Shown here: positions 44,504-51,527 of the stretch, piece after piece | Position numbering within the stretch: position 1 is the stretch's first letter | How the letters are laid out: each line of letters opens with the position of its first letter | Source: Phocaeicola coprocola DSM 17136 | GTDB lineage: Bacteria; Bacteroidota; Bacteroidia; Bacteroidales; Bacteroidaceae | Assembly (NCBI RefSeq): GCF_000154845.1 | Contig: NZ_DS981439.1 | Location: 18,609-82,608 of the forward strand | Direction: 5' to 3' | DNA length: 64,000 bases | The notes under the pieces: generated by a model | Told to the model about the DNA's origin: nothing | The model's input: only the letters and a program-made list of their open reading frames with translations | The model's database searches: none | Position numbers and translations under genes: made by a program

Positions 44504-45061
44504 ATGTATGAAAAGGATAAAATATTAAATTCATTTCCTCCGGATCTCGCAAAAGATGTACGGAGAGTATTGGATATGCTTGTGATGAAAAATGATGATA
44601 TAAGCAGCCGATACTATATCGTCAATCTTGGAGGTTTGAATATAGCAATTCCAGAACGGGTATATATGAGAGAACAGACACCGTCCAATATGACAGCAGT
44701 ACAAAGAAATATTCTTGACTGTATTTTCACAAGACATAATAATGGTTTTGTAAGGCAACGCCATCTACAAAACCTAATCTCCTGCACAGAATATTGGACT
44801 ATACCATTTTGCTTTAAGCTATTAGGAGAATATGTAGATAATATTTTATACGATGTGAAGAAGCATTTGGAGTGTAATATGGATAGCTACCTTCGTTTTA
44901 TCGGAGAAAATGAAAAATTCTTTGATCGAACTAAAAATCAAATGATTAGTTATTGGAATTGCTATTATAGGTTGAGATACCCCAACAAAGAATCATATAT
45001 AGGTTTTAATATCTTTAATAATTTGGAAATGGCATATAACAAGCGGCTTAGCCTCCCCTAA
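44504..45061 (+). CDS. Cassette 5: hypothetical protein, frame ends inside site S5
   Basis: 185 residues from ATG 44504, 7 nt after S4. Helical and soluble; not recognised. Its last residues (YNKRLSLP, stop at 45059) are read from the left half of S5, so the original C-terminus may have been lost or was always encoded by the site. Expected role: immunity. Confidence 0.6.
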   Translation: MYEKDKILNSFPPDLAKDVRRVLDMLVMKNDDISSRYYIVNLGGLNIAIPERVYMREQTPSNMTAVQRNILDCIFTRHNNGFVRQRHLQNLISCTEYWTIPFCFKLLGEYVDNILYDVKKHLECNMDSYLRFIGENEKFFDRTKNQMISYWNCYYRLRYPNKESYIGFNIFNNLEMAYNKRLSLP

Positions 45062-45087
45062 AAAGGTCGGTTAGCCACCAAACATTA
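45037..45087 (+). repeat. Cassette recombination site S5
   Basis: 51 bp, almost identical to S3 (TAACAAGCGGCTTAGCC ... GGTTAGCCACCAAACATTA). Overlaps the end of cassette 5. Confidence 0.75.
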
Positions 45088-45111
45088 TCAGTAATTAAAT
45101 AGTGTAACATT

Positions 45112-45666
45112 ATGAATATATATGAAATTGGACAAGACTTTGATAATTACAAGTTCTTTGTATTCAAGGAAGAAGATAAATCAAATAAAGATGTTTGGGA
45201 TTATAATGGTCAATCACTTGTTAATGAGTGGAAAGGGCTTAGCTTAGAATTGTTTAAAGATAAAAGAAAAAAGAAAGACAAACGAAGTGAGGACTTTGAT
45301 GCTTCTTGTTATTTTTCTGGTTGTCTGATAGTAAATAAAAGAACATCTTTATTGCTCGCTGAAAAGCTGAAAGGACAAATAGAAGTTTTACCTGTCAATG
45401 TAGACGGTAATACTTCAAACTATTATTTTATAAATGTATTGAATACAGTCGATGCCTTAAATATAGAGTCCAAGAGCAATGAAGAAATTTTGAAGATGAT
45501 GAGAGATAATAATGGTATTTTCAATAAAGGAAATATCGGTTCATATATCATATTTCGGGATAGTCTGTTTAATAACAATTATTATTGCACAGATGAATTT
45601 GTAGATTTTGTGAAGCAATATTCAATCACAGGATTAAAATTTACATGTGCAGGTATCGCAAAATAA
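45112..45666 (+). CDS. Cassette 6: Imm11-family immunity protein
   Basis: 184 residues. IYEIGQDFDNYKFF ... GQSLVNEWKGLSLELFKDKRKKK ... YYFINVLNTVDALNIESK ... YYCTDEFVDFVKQYSITGLKFT matches the Imm11 (DUF1629-like) pattern, in particular the YFINxLNxVDAL strand and the C-terminal TDEFVxxVK...GLKF. Cytoplasmic immunity protein to a polymorphic toxin. Confidence 0.8.
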   Translation: MNIYEIGQDFDNYKFFVFKEEDKSNKDVWDYNGQSLVNEWKGLSLELFKDKRKKKDKRSEDFDASCYFSGCLIVNKRTSLLLAEKLKGQIEVLPVNVDGNTSNYYFINVLNTVDALNIESKSNEEILKMMRDNNGIFNKGNIGSYIIFRDSLFNNNYYCTDEFVDFVKQYSITGLKFTCAGIAK

Positions 45667-45674
45667 ATCACTGA

Positions 45675-45721
45675 TAACAAGCCAAGTTAGCTGCTAAACG
45701 CAGCTCCTTGTCAAGCCATTA
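45675..45721 (+). repeat. Cassette recombination site S6
   Basis: 47 bp, TAACAAGCCAAGTTAGCTGC ... GCAGCTCC then TTGTCAAGCCATTA; stems AGCTGC/GCAGCT and CAAG/CTTG. A different stem from S1-S5 with the same ends. Confidence 0.75.
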
Positions 45722-45730
45722 TAAACAGTA

Positions 45731-46489
45731 ATGCAAAATATGAAACAGAAAATATACCATATCATTATCTTTTTACTCTTTTGGTTTTGTGGAGTAGCCT
45801 ATTCACAAAATCCCAAAGCAGATATTTTGCAGCAAGACCTTTCGGGCTTGTTTGACAATTTAAGCATGATTGGCATATTAGGAGAAGATTGTAGCCGAAT
45901 TGATATTCATATTACCGAAGTTCGGAAAATGGATAGTAGAGAATATGAGATAAAGGGTATCAGTCGTACCCGATTATCCGTAATCTGTCCGTTTAAGGGA
46001 AAGGTTTGTGTAGATAGCATTTCTTCCTGTTCCCAAATGATAAAAAGTGAATATACGGAATTGGACGGTTTCATATACGGGTATTACTCGTTTGCGGAAT
46101 ACGGAGATAAACGATATAGCGGTACATTCTCCGGTTCTTTCAAGCAGGGGTATCGGATGAGCGGACAGCAAATAGAGAAAGGACGGAATGAAATAGCAGA
46201 ACTGAAATTGAACTTATCTGAATATCGGGGTAAGTGGAAATCCGCAAAGGGACTGACAAAAGTCTGTTCTTGGGCAGATGAGATTATACCCGATACTCCT
46301 GCAAACTTCTGCCTGTTTAATGATGCAGGCGAATGGATTGTATCACCGAAATATCGTAAGAATGGTTGGGAAAATCTATATAATGCCTATCACAATGAAA
46401 ATCTGACAACGGACGAGATACAAAAGGCTCGTGAGGTGGAAGAACAGGAATGGTGGGTAAATAAAAGCCAATCATGCAAAGTAATTTGA
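45731..46489 (+). CDS. Cassette 7: exported protein, predicted immunity
   Basis: 252 residues (or 249 from ATG 45740). A signal peptide (about 8-26, ending GVAYSQ) sends it out of the cytoplasm, where it could protect against toxins that attack the wall or membrane. The body is beta-rich (YSGTFSGSFKQGYRMSG) and ends EEQEWWVNKSQ. No family recognised. Confidence 0.65.
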   Translation: MQNMKQKIYHIIIFLLFWFCGVAYSQNPKADILQQDLSGLFDNLSMIGILGEDCSRIDIHITEVRKMDSREYEIKGISRTRLSVICPFKGKVCVDSISSCSQMIKSEYTELDGFIYGYYSFAEYGDKRYSGTFSGSFKQGYRMSGQQIEKGRNEIAELKLNLSEYRGKWKSAKGLTKVCSWADEIIPDTPANFCLFNDAGEWIVSPKYRKNGWENLYNAYHNENLTTDEIQKAREVEEQEWWVNKSQSCKVI

Positions 46490-46494
46490 GTTTA

Positions 46495-46540
46495 TAACAA
46501 AGCGTGATAACGCCTAACAGCGTTCCCCGCTTAGCCATTA
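46495..46540 (+). repeat. Cassette recombination site S7
   Basis: 46 bp, TAACAAAGCGTGATAACGCC ... GCGTTCCCCGCTTAGCCATTA; stems AACGC/GCGTT and AAGCG/CGCTT. Closely related to the orphan inverted site at 58331-58377. Confidence 0.78.
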
Positions 46541-46562
46541 CTAACAATACGAATAACTCTTT

Positions 46563-46955
46563 ATGATAAAATTCATTTTAGATGCGATGTATTATCAGAT
46601 ATTCATATTTAATAGGGATAAATTTATATTGGAAAATCCACATGAGCGGACGATACAGATAATATGTGGAATATTATTTCTTCCTGTTATAGTATTGGCA
46701 TATCTACTGATAGAGGAGAATTTCAATTATAAAACCCCTTTTGTGTTTTTCATCATAATCTATGTTTTATTATACAAGACATTCTGTTCGTATTATATCA
46801 AAAGGAAAAAAGGTATGGAAATTATAAGGAGTAAACCTCTGATATTTAATAGCCAAAAGGTTTCTTCCTTCATATCATGGATGATTTATCCCATTTTGGT
46901 TGTATTACTTTATTTTATAATAACACATCGTCATTGGCTAAAAATTATACAATAA
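46563..46955 (+). CDS. Cassette 8: membrane protein, predicted immunity
   Basis: 130 residues with three hydrophobic helices (about 32-50, 57-75, 105-123). No family recognised. Membrane immunity proteins guard against pore-forming or periplasm-entering toxins. Strongly AT-rich compared with the flanking modules. Confidence 0.6.
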   Translation: MIKFILDAMYYQIFIFNRDKFILENPHERTIQIICGILFLPVIVLAYLLIEENFNYKTPFVFFIIIYVLLYKTFCSYYIKRKKGMEIIRSKPLIFNSQKVSSFISWMIYPILVVLLYFIITHRHWLKIIQ

Positions 46956-46971
46956 AGATTTAATAAGTTAG

Positions 46972-47016
46972 TAACAACGAAAGATAGCATCTGACGATGC
47001 TCCTTTCTAATCATTA
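46972..47016 (+). repeat. Cassette recombination site S8
   Basis: 45 bp, TAACAACGAAAGATAGCATC ... GATGCTCCTTTCTAATCATTA; stems GCATC/GATGC and GAAAG/CTTTC. Same class as S9 and the left half of S11. Confidence 0.75.
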
Positions 47017-47027
47017 GATATAAAGAC

Positions 47028-47621
47028 ATGAGAATATTTGTATTGTATTGTTTGTTCCTTTTCCCACTTAGCTATGTTATAGCGAAAAACGGCTATGTGG
47101 AACAAAATTCAGTAAAGTATCATTTTTTGACTGAACAAGATACCCTTTATATAGAAACAGAAAAAACAGAATTTGAAACTCTATATAGGCTGTGTTTTAA
47201 TCAGCACGATGAAAAGAAGGTCATTTTTGAGTTGAAAGCGGTAGATGATAGCAATATTGACTTCGTGCAAAGCTATACAATCAATGGAGTGAGAAAGTTT
47301 GATTGCTTTGCTGTGTATGATAATGTGGCAGACGGAAACCGTTTCCTGTTCTTTGATTATGAAAATCAAGCAGCTTACATAACGCCTACTTGTTTTTCCG
47401 GTTTCTATCCGATATGCAGTTCTGTGGACTTTTCAAAAACGGAAGTTTTATTACAAAATGAGCACTCCCATTTGAAACAGCTAAACGACACATTAAGTAT
47501 TGATAGTAAAGTGGCTTATGTACCATTTAACTGTAATAATCGAATTATAAAGGCAACTTTAGTTCCATATCCTCAAGCGAGAAAGGGCAATAGATATCTA
47601 ATAACGAAAGATAGCATCTAA
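47028..47621 (+). CDS. Cassette 9: exported protein, frame ends inside site S9
   Basis: 197 residues with a signal peptide (about 1-20, ending YVIAKN), beta-rich, unrecognised. The C-terminus YLITKDSI is encoded by the left half of S9; cassette 11 ends in nearly the same residues (LVTTKDSI) from S11. The shared tail comes from the recombination site, not from common ancestry of the genes. Confidence 0.62.
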   Translation: MRIFVLYCLFLFPLSYVIAKNGYVEQNSVKYHFLTEQDTLYIETEKTEFETLYRLCFNQHDEKKVIFELKAVDDSNIDFVQSYTINGVRKFDCFAVYDNVADGNRFLFFDYENQAAYITPTCFSGFYPICSSVDFSKTEVLLQNEHSHLKQLNDTLSIDSKVAYVPFNCNNRIIKATLVPYPQARKGNRYLITKDSI

Positions 47622-47643
47622 CGATGCTCCTTTCTAAGCATTC
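47599..47643 (+). repeat. Cassette recombination site S9
   Basis: 45 bp, TAATAACGAAAGATAGCATC ... GATGCTCCTTTCTAAGCATTC; the ends have one change each from the rule (TAATAA, CATTC). Confidence 0.7.
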
Positions 47644-47668
47644 AAGGCATTAGCTGTAATTATATGAC

Positions 47669-48247
47669 ATGAAAATCTATGAGAATAAAATATTGAGAAT
47701 ACTTGGATTTATTTTTATTTGGATTTATGTATTCGGTGTGGGCATTTGTTTTGCCGGAAGGTGGTATGCCATTGGAATACCGGGAGTGGTTTTATTGCTT
47801 GTATGGTTAAATCACAATCTTATAGGTGCTGCTATTCGTAGATATAGAGCAAGGCAGGCAATCAAACAGATAAAAAAGCATGGAACACGATTATCGGTTG
47901 ATTTAAGCCAATGTAAAGTCAGTGCGCAGAAATGGAGTAGCAAGAAGTCAAGGATGCAAGAGCCAGTCTTTAAGGTATTCAATTCATGGGAAACCCAGTT
48001 TTGGAATGGTGTTAGCGGCTCTTTGTTTCCTGACATTTATCATAGTGAACAAGTAGTGTCCACTGCAATATGCACCGTGACGTACACCACCCCATACAAA
48101 GGAAAGACAAAAACATTTCGCAGTGATGCAATTTTGAAGGAAAAAGTTTCATTGGAAATGCTATTGCAATATTATGGAGTGGCAACGATTTACATAAATC
48201 CGAAGAATGACAATCAATATTATTTTGATTTGGATTTTCTAAAATAG
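47669..48247 (+). CDS. Cassette 10: membrane protein, predicted immunity
   Basis: 192 residues with two N-terminal helices (about 9-28 and 32-52), a basic segment, then a soluble beta-rich domain (QVVSTAICTVTYTTPYKGKTKTFRSDAIL). The DUF3592-like look of the soluble part (a membrane protein with a small extracytoplasmic domain) is tentative. Array position suggests immunity. Confidence 0.6.
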   Translation: MKIYENKILRILGFIFIWIYVFGVGICFAGRWYAIGIPGVVLLLVWLNHNLIGAAIRRYRARQAIKQIKKHGTRLSVDLSQCKVSAQKWSSKKSRMQEPVFKVFNSWETQFWNGVSGSLFPDIYHSEQVVSTAICTVTYTTPYKGKTKTFRSDAILKEKVSLEMLLQYYGVATIYINPKNDNQYYFDLDFLK

Positions 48248-48254
48248 ATACAGC

Positions 48255-48298
48255 TAACAACGCAGGATAACGGACAAGCCGTTCCCTGCTAACCATTA
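48255..48298 (+). repeat. Cassette recombination site S10
   Basis: 44 bp, TAACAACGCAGGATAACGG ... CCGTTCCCTGCTAACCATTA; stems AACGG/CCGTT and GCAGG/CCTGC. Confidence 0.75.
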
Positions 48299-48309
48299 AC
48301 AATAGTGCG

Positions 48310-48777
48310 ATGAATAAAACTGTTCAATCCATAATAGCATTGACAGCTTTCAGTGCTTTGCTGATAGCCATAACATTATTTTGTGGTGGCTTAGGCTTTG
48401 GTCGTCTGTTCGGAATATATGGCATTATGGAATATTGTCTTTTGGGTATGCTTGTAATAATAGATATACTGGTAATCTACAAGGTCTATAAACTATATGC
48501 AATGCAGCCTAAAACCATAATGTTATTGTTGGGTTTGGAATGTTGCTCTATCCTTTTGTGGCTTGCCTTTATCTGTATAGACCAAAGTTTATTGGATTGG
48601 CAAATTACAAACTTCATATTGCAAGCTGTTTGTTTAGACGGCTTCACGGGAGATGAACGAGGATTGAATATGCTTGCAGTCTTATGTGGCATTGTTTATC
48701 CCCTTATTGGGATTGGGTGTTTATTCACCGGATTGGGATTTGTAAATAAGTTAGTAACAACGAAAGATAGCATCTGA
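48310..48777 (+). CDS. Cassette 11: four-helix membrane protein, predicted immunity
   Basis: 155 residues with four transmembrane helices (about 8-28, 36-58, 66-86, 122-145) and little else. The last residues (VTTKDSI) come from site S11, as for cassette 9. Unrecognised family; a membrane immunity protein is the likely role from context. Confidence 0.6.
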   Translation: MNKTVQSIIALTAFSALLIAITLFCGGLGFGRLFGIYGIMEYCLLGMLVIIDILVIYKVYKLYAMQPKTIMLLLGLECCSILLWLAFICIDQSLLDWQITNFILQAVCLDGFTGDERGLNMLAVLCGIVYPLIGIGCLFTGLGFVNKLVTTKDSI

Positions 48778-48800
48778 CGGCGTTCCTTTCCAAGCCATTA
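48755..48800 (+). repeat. Cassette recombination site S11 (chimeric)
   Basis: 46 bp. The left half equals S8/S9 (TAACAACGAAAGATAGCATC) while the right half is GGCGTTCCTTTCCAAGCCATTA. The outer stem GAAAG/CTTTC is kept but the inner GCATC/GATGC is lost, as expected for a hybrid of two sites. Confidence 0.7.
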
Positions 48801-49258
48801 TGAATAAAGGAATAAAAAATACAGATAACTATTTTGAACGAGTGAAGCAACGTGCAAACCGGACGAATTACAGATACTATTTTTTTGACTACCTATATTT
48901 CAAGGGAGAGGTTTGGGGCAAGAAGATAGGGCGGATGTCAGGTTTTATACTGCTGTTTTGGTATTGGTGGTGGGTAGTAGTTCTGCCCGGCAACTTTCTC
49001 CTGATTAACAGTGTACCGGAATGGTCGTCCTTACATCTTGGCTATTTAGGTGCAATGTTTTTGCTTATTTGTGTATTTATTCTTGCACGATACAGGAAAG
49101 CCCGTGTACAGGCATTGTTGAACCGCTACCGCCGCTCTAAGCATATCAGCGCAGTACAGGCATATTTTCTGTTCCTGCTGCCCTTTGTACTTTTCTTCTT
49201 AGAAACATGGCTGTTCGATGAATGGGGTTGGACGGATTGCGTGAAGTGGAACAAATGA
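48800..49258 (+). CDS. Cassette 12: membrane protein, last of the array
   Basis: 152 residues with three helices (about 48-66, 77-97, 118-138; the first is Trp-rich, FWYWWWVVVLP). The ATG overlaps the final A of site S11. No site follows it: the next module's AraC gene begins 28 nt later, so the array has lost its end or the module joined here. Unrecognised; immunity inferred. Confidence 0.6.
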   Translation: MNKGIKNTDNYFERVKQRANRTNYRYYFFDYLYFKGEVWGKKIGRMSGFILLFWYWWWVVVLPGNFLLINSVPEWSSLHLGYLGAMFLLICVFILARYRKARVQALLNRYRRSKHISAVQAYFLFLLPFVLFFLETWLFDEWGWTDCVKWNK

Positions 49259-49286
49259 TATGTCATTCATATATAAAACATCAGAT

Positions 49287-50129
49287 ATGGAACAACGGAT
49301 TACATCATTATTGCTTCCCGCTCCCGAAGCGGAGTTGGAAGCGTCCTGCAAGGAACTGGACGAAAAGGTAACATGGCTGCTGCACAACAGCCGGAAAATG
49401 GACAACTACTTGGAACTTGAACCGTTCAGCAAGGACGGGCGGCTGTGCGCCCACGTGTGCGACACGCTCAAAAGCCTGCCGGAAACGCCGACACTGGCGG
49501 CATACAAGGACTACAAGGCAATCATTATCCTGCTGGGTATGTCCACCACCCATTACGCCATACTTGACGAACTGGCGGAACAGCACCGCAAGCGGGACGA
49601 GATACCCGAACTGACCGCCTACTGCGATGCGCTCCACTGGATGCGACCGGGACGGCAGTACCTCTGCAACGTGTACAACACGGTATGCCACGCTTTCCAC
49701 CTGCTGCGGAGAAACCCGGTAAGGGGCAACCGACTGCTGGTGACGGAAAAGGAACTGCGCCACGCCGAACGGATGCTGCCGGAACTGGGCAGGCAGACGT
49801 TCACCGAAATGGTACGTCTGAAAGGCTACATGGTCTATGATGCCGAGAAACTGGCGGACAAATGCGGCATGGAATACGGCTCGTTCCGGCGAAAGGTAAA
49901 GAAAATGACCGGGTACACGGCTAAGGAATGGGTGATAAAGGAACGGGTAAAGGACGTGGAACACTACCTGTTGAACACAAACCTCACGCTTACCGAAGTG
50001 GCGTTCACCACCGGGTTCGCATCGACATCGAACCTGAACGACTTCTGCAAGGCGTATCTTTTAGATACCCCCGGAGAAATACGCAGAAAAGCGCAGGAAA
50101 CAAGAAAATGCACAGTTACAAGAACGTAA
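49287..50129 (+). CDS. AraC-family transcription regulator, module 2
   Basis: 280 residues from ATG 49287. C-terminal double HTH (DAEKLADKCGMEYGSFRRKVKKMTG and TLTEVAFTTGFASTSNLNDFCKAYL). The N-terminal part is helical and differs from the module 1 copy at 25341. It precedes an RteC gene by 73 nt, the same order as in module 1. Higher G+C than the cassettes next to it, which marks the border of the array. Confidence 0.86.
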   Translation: MEQRITSLLLPAPEAELEASCKELDEKVTWLLHNSRKMDNYLELEPFSKDGRLCAHVCDTLKSLPETPTLAAYKDYKAIIILLGMSTTHYAILDELAEQHRKRDEIPELTAYCDALHWMRPGRQYLCNVYNTVCHAFHLLRRNPVRGNRLLVTEKELRHAERMLPELGRQTFTEMVRLKGYMVYDAEKLADKCGMEYGSFRRKVKKMTGYTAKEWVIKERVKDVEHYLLNTNLTLTEVAFTTGFASTSNLNDFCKAYLLDTPGEIRRKAQETRKCTVTRT

Positions 50130-50167
50130 TGTGAAAAATCAAGAATAAAACTGATTTTTTATGCCCG

Positions 50168-50175
50168 TAACTTTG
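50168..50175 (+). promoter_or_regulatory. -7 box before rteC, module 2
   Basis: TAACTTTG, 27 nt before the ATG at 50203; no clear TTTG at -33. Confidence 0.45.
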
Positions 50176-50202
50176 TGCTTCATAAAAGATAAGCACAAGG
50201 TT

Positions 50203-51063
50203 ATGGAACATAAGATACCGTTGGAAACATACTTCGCCGGACTGCTTCAAAAAGTGGAATGGCAGATACAGGAATACGAGGACACCGCAGCGGACACGCT
50301 GACGCTCTGCCGCCTGTGCGTGGACTACCTGCAAGAGATACTGGGCGAACTCAAAACCTTTATAATCTCCTACCCGTTCGCCAGCACGGAAGAAGAAATA
50401 CACTTCTTCAAGGAACTGAAACCGCTTTTAGCGAGCAAAATCATCTATTACAATACCGTTTACAAGATAGAGGTGCGCTTCCCCAGCGGCAGCGAGGACG
50501 TGCAGCGGGACTACCTGCTGTCGGAAACCGACCGGATTTCAAGGTCGTTCCAGCGGAACTTGGCGTTCTACCAGTACCACCGAACGAAAGCCACCTACTT
50601 GGACAGGCAGTATTTCATACGTGGGAAGCCTGACATACAAATCATCGTGGACAGTTTCTATTACGAAACAGACCCACAGTTCAGCACCAGTCACGATTTC
50701 AAGGTAGCCAAGATTTTAGCCAACGAACTGCTGGAAATATACCTCACCAACCGTCTGCACGAGCTGGAACGCCGGGAACAGCGCAAGCGGGTGAAGAACG
50801 GCTTCATGGGCAGGCTGTTGCGCTGGACGGGGACGAAAAGGGCGTTGGTGGAACTTATCTACGCACTGGACGCCTGCGGCTGTCTGAACAAGGGAACGGT
50901 TGATATTAAGGAGATTGTAGCCTACTTTGAATACGTGTTCGACATAGACCTCGGCGACTTCTACCACACCTACATGGAACTAAAAGCCAAGACCAAAGAC
51001 CGAACGGGCTTCCTCTCCACCCTGAAAGACAGGTTGCTGATGCGCATGAGGGAGCAGGATTAG
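50203..51063 (+). CDS. rteC: RteC-family regulator, module 2
   Basis: 286 residues from ATG 50203. It shares the RteC blocks with the module 1 copy (EEIHFFKELKPLLASKIIYYNTVYKIEV; SFYYETDPQFSTSHDFKVAKILANELLEIYL; ALVELIYALDACGCLN) but is clearly diverged. Expected to activate the HTH gene that follows. Ends at a terminator, so the HTH has its own promoter. Confidence 0.9.
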   Translation: MEHKIPLETYFAGLLQKVEWQIQEYEDTAADTLTLCRLCVDYLQEILGELKTFIISYPFASTEEEIHFFKELKPLLASKIIYYNTVYKIEVRFPSGSEDVQRDYLLSETDRISRSFQRNLAFYQYHRTKATYLDRQYFIRGKPDIQIIVDSFYYETDPQFSTSHDFKVAKILANELLEIYLTNRLHELERREQRKRVKNGFMGRLLRWTGTKRALVELIYALDACGCLNKGTVDIKEIVAYFEYVFDIDLGDFYHTYMELKAKTKDRTGFLSTLKDRLLMRMREQD

Positions 51064-51090
51064 GCAACCGTGCTTTAACAAAATTTATTT

Positions 51091-51126
51091 CGCCACAGGT
51101 GGGTACATCTGTGGCGTTTTATTTTT
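51091..51126 (+). terminator. Terminator after rteC, module 2
   Basis: CGCCACAG / CTGTGGCG, 8 bp perfect with a 10-nt loop, then a T-rich run (TTTTATTTTT). Confidence 0.8.
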
Positions 51127-51133
51127 CAGGACA

Positions 51134-51144
51134 CCCGAACTTTG
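51134..51144 (+). promoter_or_regulatory. Variant -7 box of the module 2 HTH gene
   Basis: CCCGAACTTTG ends 23 nt before the ATG at 51168. It matches CCCGACCTTTG at 27527-27537 in module 1. Confidence 0.4.
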
Positions 51145-51167
51145 CGGCAAATCAATCAGTTACCGTT

Positions 51168-51527
51168 ATGGAAATAATAACATTCGAGTCCAAAGCCTAC
51201 AAGGAACTGGACAACAAGATTACCGCCATTGCCGACTACATCTTCAACCACATGGAAACGGCAAGGCAAAGCGAGGAAGACATGTGGGTGGACAGCTACG
51301 AGGTCTGCACGTTCCTGAAAATAAGCGAAAAGACCCTGCAACGCCTGCGGGTGTCGGGGACTATCGCCTATTCCAACATCAGGGGACGCTACTTCTACAA
51401 GGTCAGCGAGATACGCCGGATGCTGGAAGAACGCCTGATAAGGAGCAACAAGGAGAACATCGACAACCTGATAACCAACCACCAGTTGTATGCTAAGGAA
51501 AGAGGAAATCTTAGAAAGGACAAGTAA
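51168..51527 (+). CDS. Excisionase-like HTH protein, module 2
   Basis: 119 residues from ATG 51168 (MEIITFESKAYKELDNKI...). The winged helix MWVDSYEVCTFLKISEKTLQRLRVSGTIAYSNIRGRYFYKVSEIRRML parallels the module 1 proteins. It overlaps the start of the primase-helicase gene by 38 nt, so the two are translated together. Confidence 0.8.
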   Translation: MEIITFESKAYKELDNKITAIADYIFNHMETARQSEEDMWVDSYEVCTFLKISEKTLQRLRVSGTIAYSNIRGRYFYKVSEIRRMLEERLIRSNKENIDNLITNHQLYAKERGNLRKDK

